The notes under the pieces were generated by a model. The model ran no database searches and had not been told where the DNA came from. It saw nothing but the letters and a program-made list of their open reading frames with translations. From an uncultured Bacteroidales bacterium (GTDB lineage: Bacteria > Bacteroidota > Bacteroidia > Bacteroidales > F082), in contig CAJOEP010000004.1 in assembly GCA_905233445.1 (NCBI GenBank), positions 1 through 64,000 on the forward strand: a stretch of 64,000 nt of DNA, given 5' to 3'. This document shows, one piece after another, positions 54,039 to 63,174 of the stretch. The number at the start of each line of letters is the position of its first letter. Within the stretch, counting starts at the first letter, position 1. The position numbers were made by a program, and so were the translations under genes.

Positions 54039-55232
54039 CTAATCAATTTCTAACACCAATCCTTTCAGATAAGCTCCCTCAGGATGATAAATGTTTATTG
54101 GATGGTCTTCGGGCTGCGATAACTGATACAGAATCTTCGCTTTGCGTCCTGTTTCGATGGCTGCGGCCATCACGATGCTCTGGAACTGTGCCTTGTCGAC
54201 AGCCTGCGAGCAGCTGAAAGTGAATAGCAGACCACCTTTTTGAATCTTCTTGATAGCTTCCTTGTTGATGAATTTGTAACCCTGCAGTCCGCGGTGCAGC
54301 GATTTGTGGTTTTTCGCGAACGCCGGAGGGTCGAGGATTATCATATCGTATTGATTTTCAGGCATGTTTTGCAAGTAAAGCTTAGCGTCTTCCACTAGGC
54401 TCGGGTTGGCTTCTTTAGAGAATCCGTTAAGCTCGATATTGTTTTCGCAAATCGTTATCGCTTTCTTTGAGCAGTCAACGGAAACCACTTGTTTTGCGCC
54501 GCCTTGGAGTGCCGTGACCGAGAATCCTCCGGTGTAGCAGAAGGTGTTAAGGACGGTGCGGTCTTTGGCAAGTTGGTGTACTAGGTCGCGATTGAAACGC
54601 TGGTCGAGGAAAAATCCTGTTTTTTGGCCTTCCTCCCAGTCAATAAGGAACTTGGAGCCGTTTTCGAGTACGAAGTCTTCGCATTTTCCGCCAAGGAGAT
54701 ATCCGTCAGCCACGGCTTCTTTACCCATGCGTTGCATAGCCTCGGAGCTTTTGTTGTAAATGGCCTCTATTTTTAGCTCTGGGATGGCTTCAATAGCCTT
54801 TGCTATCGCATTGACGTTCAGTGCCATGCCTTCTGTCTGCGCTTGGATGACAGCTGTCTTTCCGTAAATATCGACAATCAGTCCCGGTAGTCCGTCGCCT
54901 TCGGAATGGACGAGACGGAAACAGTTGGTGTGTTGATTATCAATAAGTCCGAGAACTTTGCGTGTGTTGAAGGCGGCGTTGAGACGTTGCTGCCAGAACA
55001 TAGCTCCTATTTTGGTGTTTTCGAACGATAGCAATTTCACGGCGATGTTTCCGGCTTCGCAGAATCCAGTGCCGAGAATTTCGTCTTTGTGGCTCGTAAC
55101 TGTCACAATATCACCGGCTTGCAATCCGGGGGCGGCTTTTGCGATTGCACCGGAGAAAATCCAAGGGTGGAAACGTTTTACGGCATCGTCTTTGCCTTCA
55201 CGAAGTTTGATTACAGGATATAAAGGATTCAT
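54039..55232 (-). CDS. rlmI: rRNA (cytosine-C5) methyltransferase, RlmI-like
   Basis: 397 residues from ATG 55232. N-terminal PUA domain (KRFHPWIFSGAIAKAAPGLQAGDIV), a central EEHD-like beta region, and a SAM-binding domain with LNTFCYTGGFSVTALQGGAKQVVSVD and the catalytic-loop region MIILDPPAFAKN. RlmI methylates C1962 of 23S rRNA. It starts 6 bases after the Ig-like gene stop and is in operon with it. Confidence 0.92.
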   Translation of the reverse strand: MNPLYPVIKLREGKDDAVKRFHPWIFSGAIAKAAPGLQAGDIVTVTSHKDEILGTGFCEAGNIAVKLLSFENTKIGAMFWQQRLNAAFNTRKVLGLIDNQHTNCFRLVHSEGDGLPGLIVDIYGKTAVIQAQTEGMALNVNAIAKAIEAIPELKIEAIYNKSSEAMQRMGKEAVADGYLLGGKCEDFVLENGSKFLIDWEEGQKTGFFLDQRFNRDLVHQLAKDRTVLNTFCYTGGFSVTALQGGAKQVVSVDCSKKAITICENNIELNGFSKEANPSLVEDAKLYLQNMPENQYDMIILDPPAFAKNHKSLHRGLQGYKFINKEAIKKIQKGGLLFTFSCSQAVDKAQFQSIVMAAAIETGRKAKILYQLSQPEDHPINIYHPEGAYLKGLVLEID

Positions 55233-55238
55233 TTTCAA

Positions 55239-56990
55239 TTATTTTTCAATTTTCCAAGGCTCGTCCAAGTCGATGTCCCAGTTGGCGCGCACTTCGAGGA
55301 TGCTTTTGTAGAAAACAATCTTTTCGGGTTGCAGATGCCGGCTGAAATTGCCTGGACTCCATTCGCCATTGCCGTCGAGGTCGATAGTGGCCTTGAGCTT
55401 GTATTTTCCTGGTGAAAGGTATAAAAACGCCAGCTCTCCGGTTTGCGTAAGTATTTGTTTGTCAACAATTTTGTCTTGTTCGGTAGTCAGTTCGACTATG
55501 ATTTGAGGAACATTTGCCGGCACTTCGGCGACAAGGAAAATATTGCCGAAAGCGGATTCTTCTTCGACGCTGAATCTCATTCTAATAGTGTCGTTTGTTA
55601 ATCCTCGGATGCCGAAAAACACCGAGTCGGGGATGATGAGCTGGTATTTGTTTTCTGATGTTAAGTTGTTGATTATCTGATATTTAAAGCCATAATTGTC
55701 GGCTTTTTCAAATGTCAGATTACGATAAACGCTGTCGTTGTTTTCGATGTATAGAATCGAATCGGGGTGTTTTATCTTCACGATAGGCTCTGTGAAGCTT
55801 ATGATTAGCGGTTGTTCAGGTTTTAATTTGTTGTTTTTTATGTTGTTTTTTACGACGAGGTGTTTAACCAAGTTCGTTTCCTGTTTGCGTTTCCGTTTGG
55901 ATGCCGATTCGCGTGGTTTTAGACTGTAATGTATTGTGTCGCAGATACTTACGCCATCGTTGATGCTTATCCACAAACTGTCTTTACAAGGTGTGAAATA
56001 CCATAAAATGGTGTCTTTTCTTGTCGAATAAACAGGCAGAATATTGAAAGTGTCTGGAAGTTCTTCGAGGGCTTTAATCTCAACATTTTCAGCTGGATAG
56101 CGGAATGCAAAACGAAGCAATCCTTCCTCTACAAGTTCTTTTTTGAAAAGTTTCTGAACTGAATCTTCTTGAATGAATGAAAATAGCGTATAATTCGGGT
56201 AGTCAGGTTTTTGTATTTCAAAAACGCTATCGTTATTCATATTTGCGATAGTGTCGTTGGATTTTTCTGTTTTAACTAATTGATGTTCAATATAGTATGG
56301 GTGAACTAATTCGGGGTAGAAAGCGATTTCTTCGTTTGGGAGGTCATAAATCAAATTGGAATTGTTATCATTCAAAGCGAAGATGAGATATTCTTTGTCG
56401 GCAAGTCCTGAGAACTCAAAAATGCCGTTTTTATCAGTTTTGGTAATATAATCAGGCTTGATGCGATAGGGTAGAGAATCGATTGTAAGTGTATCATTGT
56501 CAGTGGAATACAGTCCTACAATAAAGCCCTCTTGTGGAGATAATTTGGAGGCTGACATCAGTTTCCCTTTCAGTGAGAGGGTGTCGATGCTTTCGCCTGT
56601 GGAGAAATTAAAGGTGTAGCCTTTGAAAACATTCCCTTCGTGCAAATCTTTGATGGCGTCGCCGAAATTTATTGAATATGTAGTATTGGGTTTAAGAGGC
56701 TCTTCGAACCTGATAATCAATGTCTTGCCACTTGTCCGATATGTCGGTTTTTTGTTCGTCGGTGGTGATATCATCACGTTGTTCGATGGGTTGTTGAGCG
56801 TCACGAATTCGTCAAAAGTGAGGTGAATCGACTTCCCTGTGAAGTTGGTGGAGTTGTTTTTGGGCGATTCGTCAAGCACTACGGGCATTTTCTGATCCTT
56901 CGGACCGCCGCTTGGTGTGACGACATTGGCGCATCCGGCAAGAAAAAAAGCCGCGGCAAAAAAGATTATATATTTTGCAAGATTTTTCAT
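55239..56990 (-). CDS. Ig-like (Big_5) lipoprotein
   Basis: 583 residues from ATG 56990 (MKNLAKYIIFF). Lipobox FFLAGCANV, then an N-terminal Big_5 Ig domain (VVLDESPKNNSTNF, IHLTFDEFVTLNN, TTYSINFGDAIKDLHEGN). Further beta domains include a CarboxypepD-like segment and a C-terminal part (ELAFLYLSPGKYKLKATIDLDGNGEW). This is a widespread Bacteroidota envelope lipoprotein family of unknown function. The -7 box ends 3 bases before the ATG, so a leaderless mRNA is likely. Confidence 0.85.
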   Translation of the reverse strand: MKNLAKYIIFFAAAFFLAGCANVVTPSGGPKDQKMPVVLDESPKNNSTNFTGKSIHLTFDEFVTLNNPSNNVMISPPTNKKPTYRTSGKTLIIRFEEPLKPNTTYSINFGDAIKDLHEGNVFKGYTFNFSTGESIDTLSLKGKLMSASKLSPQEGFIVGLYSTDNDTLTIDSLPYRIKPDYITKTDKNGIFEFSGLADKEYLIFALNDNNSNLIYDLPNEEIAFYPELVHPYYIEHQLVKTEKSNDTIANMNNDSVFEIQKPDYPNYTLFSFIQEDSVQKLFKKELVEEGLLRFAFRYPAENVEIKALEELPDTFNILPVYSTRKDTILWYFTPCKDSLWISINDGVSICDTIHYSLKPRESASKRKRKQETNLVKHLVVKNNIKNNKLKPEQPLIISFTEPIVKIKHPDSILYIENNDSVYRNLTFEKADNYGFKYQIINNLTSENKYQLIIPDSVFFGIRGLTNDTIRMRFSVEEESAFGNIFLVAEVPANVPQIIVELTTEQDKIVDKQILTQTGELAFLYLSPGKYKLKATIDLDGNGEWSPGNFSRHLQPEKIVFYKSILEVRANWDIDLDEPWKIEK

Positions 56991-56993
56991 GAT

Positions 56994-57002
56994 GCAAAAA
57001 TA
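56994..57002 (-). promoter_or_regulatory. -7 promoter box 3 bases before the Ig-like lipoprotein start
   Basis: Minus strand TATTTTTGC-ATC-ATG. The box falls inside the longer open frame, so the start cannot be at 57014. Confidence 0.55.
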
Positions 57003-57038
57003 ATAAAAAATCATAATTACACCTATTTAAAAAATTAG

Positions 57039-57046
57039 TATCTTTG
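57039..57046 (+). promoter_or_regulatory. -7 promoter box for the beta-helix/yfhO/glycan run
   Basis: TATCTTTG, 24 bases before ATG 57071. Confidence 0.6.
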
Positions 57047-57070
57047 ACACATTATAAAAAATGTGTTTTT

Positions 57071-58669
57071 ATGAAAAGATTTTTATCGATATTATTTGTA
57101 TTGTGTGGTTTGACGATAAATGCACAAATAACGCAAGTGTCTGGAAATCAGTATGGTACGTGGAGTGGAGAGGTGCATATCACCGATAATGTCATTGTTC
57201 CTAATGGAGAAACTCTGACGATTGAGCCAGGTACTTCTGTCATTTCGGATGGATATTTTGAGATAATTGTGCGAGGAAATTTGTATGCTATCGGGGAAGA
57301 AAACGCGCGTATTGGGTTTACGGTTGCCGACACGACAGGTTATTCTAATTATAATAACGTTGAAGCCGGTGCTTGGCGTGGCTTGTTTTTTACAAAGGCT
57401 GGCAGTGTCAGGTTGAGTTATTGCGATTTTTCGTATGGAAAAACGCCTATAGAGGAGGATGGAGGTGCAATGCGAGTGGATTTTTGCTATGATTTTGAGA
57501 TAGACCACTGCAGCTTCCATCACAACACCATGCGAAGAAAAGGTGGAGCCATCTATGCCGAAAACTCCAATATGAATATTCATTATTGCGAGGTTTATGA
57601 TAATTTTGGCGTTGGTATAGAAGGAAGTTACTGTTGGGGTACTGGTTTTCAATTCCTTAAATGTGATTTGATAATGCATGACCTTGTATTTCATGACAAT
57701 TATTGCGGAGTGGGATACGGAGGCGGAATGAACGTTGACAGTTGCAATTTGGAGCTTAACAATGCCATTTTTTACAATAATTTTGCTGTGGATGCTGGCG
57801 GTTTGGGCATCCAGCGCTGTAAAGATTATTCAGTGAAGGTGTCAAATATGTTGGCTTACAATAATTCTGTCATCCATTACGGCGGCGGTTTGGCGATGGC
57901 GACGTCCGACCCGGAACTTAACAATCTAACGATAGTGAATAATTATTGCGGAGGAGGTGGTGGTGCCGGAATGCAGACAGCTTTCAACGCTTGCCCGACG
58001 CTGAACAATTGCATTTTCTGGGGAAACCATGCGGTTTATACAACAAACGAAAAAACCGAAAGAGACACAGTGGAGTATTATATGGGCTCGCAAATTTGGC
58101 TTTGGGGCAGCGACTGTTATCCTGTCTTTAACAATGGAGTACTACAGTACGGAATGGATTCTATAGGCGGACATGAGAATATGAGTGACGAGCAATACAA
58201 CAACATGATAGAGTCGGACCCGCTGTTTGTTGATGAGAATGCCCGTAATTATCAATTGCTTGCGAATAGCCCTTGTATCAATGCCGGCACCGAAAGCATT
58301 GCCGGGTTATTCCTCCCTGATACGGATTTGATTGGCGGACCAAGGGTTTACAATAACCGAATAGATATGGGATGTTACGAATGGAATGATTTGAATGTGC
58401 ATGAGATTTCGACTGATGGAAAATCATTGGTTGTATATCCTAATCCGTTGAATGACAATGCTTTGTGTGTTGTAAGTTTGAACAAAAGAAGCGATGTTGT
58501 CTTGCGCCTTCTCACGCTCGACGGAAAAGAAGTCTATCGGGAGGAAATCGGCACTTATGAGGCTGGGCAGCATGCTATTTCGCTGACAAAAATGATGAAT
58601 AGTATTGGAAAATCCAATGGCATTTATTTGTTAAATATTGATAATCAATATATTAAGATAATTTATTAG
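57071..58669 (+). CDS. Right-handed beta-helix protein with T9SS sorting domain
   Basis: 532 residues. Signal peptide FLCGLTINA-type (MKRFLSILFVLCGLTINAQ). A right-handed parallel beta-helix region (about 30-420) shows repeated turns such as FYNNFAVDAGGLGIQRCKD, LAYNNSVIHYGGGLAMATSD and VNNYCGGGGGAGMQT, then NSPCINAGTES, common in polymorphic-outer-membrane or lyase-like beta-helices. The last 80 residues (VYPNPLNDNAL ... NGIYLLNIDNQYIKIIY) are a T9SS sorting domain. A surface-exposed adhesin or glycan-binding protein is possible; no catalytic residues are evident. YfhO follows one base later. Confidence 0.87.
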   Translation: MKRFLSILFVLCGLTINAQITQVSGNQYGTWSGEVHITDNVIVPNGETLTIEPGTSVISDGYFEIIVRGNLYAIGEENARIGFTVADTTGYSNYNNVEAGAWRGLFFTKAGSVRLSYCDFSYGKTPIEEDGGAMRVDFCYDFEIDHCSFHHNTMRRKGGAIYAENSNMNIHYCEVYDNFGVGIEGSYCWGTGFQFLKCDLIMHDLVFHDNYCGVGYGGGMNVDSCNLELNNAIFYNNFAVDAGGLGIQRCKDYSVKVSNMLAYNNSVIHYGGGLAMATSDPELNNLTIVNNYCGGGGGAGMQTAFNACPTLNNCIFWGNHAVYTTNEKTERDTVEYYMGSQIWLWGSDCYPVFNNGVLQYGMDSIGGHENMSDEQYNNMIESDPLFVDENARNYQLLANSPCINAGTESIAGLFLPDTDLIGGPRVYNNRIDMGCYEWNDLNVHEISTDGKSLVVYPNPLNDNALCVVSLNKRSDVVLRLLTLDGKEVYREEIGTYEAGQHAISLTKMMNSIGKSNGIYLLNIDNQYIKIIY

Positions 58670-58670
58670 A

Positions 58671-61112
58671 ATGAATAAGATTTTTTTGACACATAAAAAA
58701 ACAATTGGAATTTTTCTGTGCATTGTCGCGTTTGCGCTTATAACCTTGGTGTATTTTTCTCCAATTTTGCAGGGCAAGCGCCTGAAGCAGCACGACATTG
58801 AGATGCACAAAGGCATGGCTCAGGAAATCGTTGATTTTAAGGCGAAAACGGGAGAGCAAAGCTTATGGACTAACTCGATGTTCGGTGGAATGCCGGCATG
58901 GAACATCAGCGTGCCGATGACGGGAAATCTGATGAACAGCGTCAACAAGATGTTAACGGCAGGATTCCCGCATCCGATAGGAGCCGTTTTTGTCAGCATG
59001 GTGGGTTTTTTCATCCTGCTTCTTGTGCTTGATTGTAAAATTTGGATAAGTTTCATAGGGGCGTTGGCGTACGGCTTTACATCGTATCTGTTCATAATAA
59101 TTGGTGCCGGACACAATTCCAAGGCTTATGCTATGGCATATATGGCACCTGTCATTGCTGGTATCTTATTGACTTACAAAGGAAAATATCTTTGGGGCGC
59201 TGTACTGACAGCCATGGCTTTGGCTCTTGAGATACGAGCCGGACATCTTCAGATAACGTATTATCTGCTTCTCATTGTGTTGTGCATAGTAATCGCAGAG
59301 CTTATAGATACGATAAAAGAAAAACAACTGCCTCATTTTGTGAAAGCCAGCGTGATACTTGTAGGTGTGGCGATAATAGCCATTCTGACCAGTACGACGA
59401 CGCTTTATGCCAACTATGAGTTCGGAAAAGAGACAATGCGAGGCAAACCGGTGTTGACTAAGAATGTCGAGAACCAGACCAAAGGCCTTGATAGAGATTA
59501 TGTTACGCAGTGGAGCTATGGTATTGGAGAGACGTGGAGTCTGATGATTCCAAATGCCAAGGGTGGTGCTTCTGCAATGATTGGCAACAAAAATCCGCAT
59601 CTGAAAAACTGCGACCAGCGTTTCCGTTCGACCATTGCGCAGCAGAATGCTTATTGGGGCGACCAACCGTTCACCAGCGGGCCAGTTTATGTTGGCGCAA
59701 TAGTCTGTTTCCTCTTCGTTTTAGGACTTTTCATTGTGAAAGGCAAGTATAAGTGGATGCTTGTAGCTGCTACAGTGTTATCGATATTGCTGAGCTGGGG
59801 CAAGAATTTCATGCCTTTCACCGATTTCTTCCTCGATTACATCCCGGGTTACAACAAATTCCGCGCCGTCTCGATGACTTTGGTGATGGCGGAGGTGTGT
59901 ATGCCGTTGCTAGGCTTCCTAGCTTTGGCCGAATTGTTCAAACATCCCGAAAACCTTAAGGAAAACATGCGCTATTTCTGGATTTCTTTGGGTTTGACCG
60001 GAGGATTGTGTCTCTTGTTTGCGCTTGCGCCGCAGACGTTTTTTAGCTTCCTGAGCAGCGATGAAGCATTGCAGTTCAAGCAGTTACAGACAGGACAAGA
60101 CGGTGCGATTTATGTCACTTTTGCAAATGAGCTCGAAAAGGTGCGTGCCGAGATTTTCCGTGCCGACGCAATCAGGAGTTTCTTGCTGATTCTCGTCGCC
60201 GCGGTTCTGATTTTCCTGACTTTGAAACGAAACATTGAAAGCGGATGGAAGTTGGGTCTGGTGATGATATTCTTGGCTTTGTTGGTGGTTATTGACATGT
60301 ATGCTGTTGACAAACGTTATCTCAACGACGGCAATTTCATCTCTAAAAGCAAAGCCGACAAACCATTCGTAATGAGTGATATAGACAAGCAGATTCTGCA
60401 AGACCAAAGTCTTGATTATCGTGTTGTTAACCTAACGACAAGCACTTTCAACGATGCCAGTACATCTTATTTCCATAAGTCGGTGGGTGGCTATCACGGA
60501 GCCAAACTGCGCCGTTATCAGGATGTCATCGACCATTATTTGAGCAAACAGAACCCAAATTATTGGAAAGTGCTTAACATGCTGAATACCAAATATATAA
60601 TTTATCAAGACGATAGCGGAAAGAAAGTGTCGGCAAATCCTGAAGCTTTCGGAAACGCTTGGATTGCCTCGCAAATCAAATGGGTGGCGACTCCGAATGA
60701 AGAAATCGATGCCATTGCAACCACTGATGTCGGTGGGGTGGCTATTGTAAACAATGAATTTAAAAACTTGGTTGGCGATTTCAAAGCGACACTGCCAGAA
60801 GGAACCATTCAACTTGTTGATTATAAGCCAAATCAGTTAAAATATCATTTCGATTCATCGAAAGATGAACTGGTTGTTTTTTCGGAAATCTGGACTAAAA
60901 AAGGTTGGAAGATGTGGATTGACGGTGTGGAAAGCCCGTTGTTCCGTGCCGATTATATTTTGCGTTCAGCGATTATTCCTGCAGGTCAGCATGAGATTGT
61001 AATGCGTTATGAACCAAACATTTGGCGCATTGGAAACACCATTCAATTGATAACGTCGCTGCTGATTTTGATGGGATTTGTTTTCGTTTGTTATTACACA
61101 TTGAAAAAATGA
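58671..61112 (+). CDS. YfhO family membrane protein
   Basis: 813 residues with about 12-13 membrane helices. Starts TIGIFLCIVAFALITLVYFSPILQGKRL, contains the YfhO-typical MFGGMPAW and GAGHNSKAYAMAYMAPV, and has a large soluble C-terminal segment (ADYILRSAIIPAGQHEIVMRYEP). In Gram-positive bacteria YfhO-type proteins add sugars to teichoic acids from lipid carriers; here a role in surface-glycan glycosylation is inferred from the glycosyltransferase that overlaps its stop by 3 bases. Confidence 0.9.
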   Translation: MNKIFLTHKKTIGIFLCIVAFALITLVYFSPILQGKRLKQHDIEMHKGMAQEIVDFKAKTGEQSLWTNSMFGGMPAWNISVPMTGNLMNSVNKMLTAGFPHPIGAVFVSMVGFFILLLVLDCKIWISFIGALAYGFTSYLFIIIGAGHNSKAYAMAYMAPVIAGILLTYKGKYLWGAVLTAMALALEIRAGHLQITYYLLLIVLCIVIAELIDTIKEKQLPHFVKASVILVGVAIIAILTSTTTLYANYEFGKETMRGKPVLTKNVENQTKGLDRDYVTQWSYGIGETWSLMIPNAKGGASAMIGNKNPHLKNCDQRFRSTIAQQNAYWGDQPFTSGPVYVGAIVCFLFVLGLFIVKGKYKWMLVAATVLSILLSWGKNFMPFTDFFLDYIPGYNKFRAVSMTLVMAEVCMPLLGFLALAELFKHPENLKENMRYFWISLGLTGGLCLLFALAPQTFFSFLSSDEALQFKQLQTGQDGAIYVTFANELEKVRAEIFRADAIRSFLLILVAAVLIFLTLKRNIESGWKLGLVMIFLALLVVIDMYAVDKRYLNDGNFISKSKADKPFVMSDIDKQILQDQSLDYRVVNLTTSTFNDASTSYFHKSVGGYHGAKLRRYQDVIDHYLSKQNPNYWKVLNMLNTKYIIYQDDSGKKVSANPEAFGNAWIASQIKWVATPNEEIDAIATTDVGGVAIVNNEFKNLVGDFKATLPEGTIQLVDYKPNQLKYHFDSSKDELVVFSEIWTKKGWKMWIDGVESPLFRADYILRSAIIPAGQHEIVMRYEPNIWRIGNTIQLITSLLILMGFVFVCYYTLKK

Positions 61113-62419
61113 AACGTGTTCTGATAATCACATATTATTGGCCGCCGTCGGGAGGTTCGGGTGTTCAGCGATGGCTGAAGATGTCGAAGTATCTGCCCGA
61201 AAACGGTTGGCAGCCAGTGATTTACACGGCCGACGATGCTGAATATCCTGTTGAGGACGCCTCTTTGGAGAAAGATGTCGCACCGGAGGCGGAAATAATC
61301 AGACGACCGATAGTCGAGCCTTATACTTTTTATAAAAAGTTTCTCGGAATAAAAAAAGGGGAGAAGGTAAAAGCCGGTTTCATCAACGAAGGCGCGAAGA
61401 AAAAAGGCTGGAAGGAGAATATAAGTGTTTGGCTGCGAGGCAATTTCTTTATTCCTGATGCCCGCTGCTGGTGGATCAAGCCATCGGTTAAATATCTCTC
61501 AAAATATCTGAATGAACATCCTGTCGATGCTATGATATCGACGGGTCCACCGCATTCGATGCATTTGATAGCCAAAGCGTTACATAAAAAATATAACATC
61601 CCCTGGGTGGCCGATTTCCGTGACCCTTGGACTGATATTGATTTTTATAAAGACTTGAAACTGACACGTTGTGCCGACCGCAAACACCATCGTCTTGAAA
61701 GACAGGTGCTTACCGAGGCAACAAAGGTTGTGACGGTGGGCTGGGACTGGGCAAGAGGTCTCGAATCACATGGCGCTCAGGATGTTGAAGTGATAACAAA
61801 TGGTTTTGATGGCTCGGTGACGCTGAATCAAACGATGACGGATAAGCAGCCTGAAGGTGCTTTCTCAATGTCGCATATCGGTATCATTGGAGCTGCAAGA
61901 AATGCTGTGGTGTTTTGGAAGGCTTTAAGTGAACTGATTGAAAATGAATCATTTAAAAATGATTTAAGAATTAAATTGATAGGTCAGGTCGATAATTCGG
62001 TGGTGAAAACAATAAAGGAAAACGGACTTGAAAACAATGTCAGTATTATCCCTTACATCCCGCATGAAAAGGTGATAAAAGAACAGGAAGCATCACAAGT
62101 GCTGCTGCTTTTTATCAACAATTCGCCGAATGCCAAAGGCATTCTCACCGGAAAAATTTTCGAGTACATGGCTTCCGGTCGTCCAATACTGGCAATAGGA
62201 CCGAAAGATGGTGACACCGCAATAATGCTTGGTAAGACACAAAGCGGCATCATCATCGATTTCGACGATAAAGAGGAAATGAAAGCTGTTGTGATGGATT
62301 TGTATTCGAAATATAAAGAAAATCAATTGGTTACAAAATACAACACACTTGTTGACAAGTTTTCAAGACATAATCTTGCTAAAGATTATGCGCAATTGCT
62401 TGAAAGGATTATAAAATGA
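61109..62419 (+). CDS. Glycosyltransferase (GT4-like)
   Basis: 436 residues from ATG 61109. The opening KRVLIITYYWPPSGGSGVQRW is typical of GT4-type enzymes of this group. The middle has STGPPHSMHLIAKALHKK and WVADFRDPWTD, and the C-terminal donor half has GAARNAVVFWKAL, IPYIPHEKV and IFEYMASGRPILAIGP. Sugar and acceptor unknown. Overlaps yfhO and the next gene (ATGA). Confidence 0.88.
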   Translation: MKRVLIITYYWPPSGGSGVQRWLKMSKYLPENGWQPVIYTADDAEYPVEDASLEKDVAPEAEIIRRPIVEPYTFYKKFLGIKKGEKVKAGFINEGAKKKGWKENISVWLRGNFFIPDARCWWIKPSVKYLSKYLNEHPVDAMISTGPPHSMHLIAKALHKKYNIPWVADFRDPWTDIDFYKDLKLTRCADRKHHRLERQVLTEATKVVTVGWDWARGLESHGAQDVEVITNGFDGSVTLNQTMTDKQPEGAFSMSHIGIIGAARNAVVFWKALSELIENESFKNDLRIKLIGQVDNSVVKTIKENGLENNVSIIPYIPHEKVIKEQEASQVLLLFINNSPNAKGILTGKIFEYMASGRPILAIGPKDGDTAIMLGKTQSGIIIDFDDKEEMKAVVMDLYSKYKENQLVTKYNTLVDKFSRHNLAKDYAQLLERIIK

Positions 62420-63174
62420 GTGACATAAAAATCATGATTCAGGCAAGAACAGGCTCCACACGACTGCCGAAGAAAATGATACTTCCGTTTTATGGCGATG
62501 AAGGCGTTTTTTCATTGATTCTCAATAGGATAACAAATGAAATCGACAGAGAAGATGTGATTTTGGCCACATCAGTGAATCCGAATAATGATGTGCTGGA
62601 GCAGATTGCCTGTGAACATGGCATAAAATGTTATCGTGGCTCGGAAAATGATGTGCTTCAAAGGTTTATCGATGCGGCAACCGAATTTGGAGCAAAAAGA
62701 ATCATACGTGTCTGCGCCGATAACCCATTTCTCGATATAGAATACCTGAAAATCCTAATAGAAAATTTCGAGAATAGTGATGCCGATTATTTGGCATACT
62801 CAACTTCAACAGGTTGGCCGACCATCAAAACACACTATGGTTTTTGGGCTGAAGCGGTGACACTCAATGCTTTACGTAAAGTTAAGGAACTTACAGACGA
62901 AAGCCTGTATCATGAGCATGTGACCAATTTCATATATGCGAATCCGGAGATTTTCAATGTGCAGTTCATGAAAATCCCAATGAATGTTGAAAAACATGAC
63001 GATATTCGTCTAACGATGGACACTCAGGCTGATTTCGATATGCAAAAGGAAATTTTTAATGAGATTTATTCGAGAAATAAAAAATTCAATGCAGAGGATG
63101 TCGTGTCATATCTTGTTGAAAATCAGCATTATTTTGAAAAAATGAAGATTGAAATAGAAAAAAACAGAAAATGA
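62416..63174 (+). CDS. SpsF/NeuA-like cytidylyltransferase family protein
   Basis: 252 residues. IMIQARTGSTRLPKKMILP is the SpsF-type N terminus; CYRGSENDVLQRFIDAA and RVCADNPFLD continue the nucleotidyltransferase fold, and HDDIRLTMDT is near the end. SpsF-type proteins are linked to activation of nonulosonic (sialic-like) acids with CTP. The neighbouring NeuB-like gene supports this. Overlaps both neighbours by 4 bases. Confidence 0.85.
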   Translation: MSDIKIMIQARTGSTRLPKKMILPFYGDEGVFSLILNRITNEIDREDVILATSVNPNNDVLEQIACEHGIKCYRGSENDVLQRFIDAATEFGAKRIIRVCADNPFLDIEYLKILIENFENSDADYLAYSTSTGWPTIKTHYGFWAEAVTLNALRKVKELTDESLYHEHVTNFIYANPEIFNVQFMKIPMNVEKHDDIRLTMDTQADFDMQKEIFNEIYSRNKKFNAEDVVSYLVENQHYFEKMKIEIEKNRK

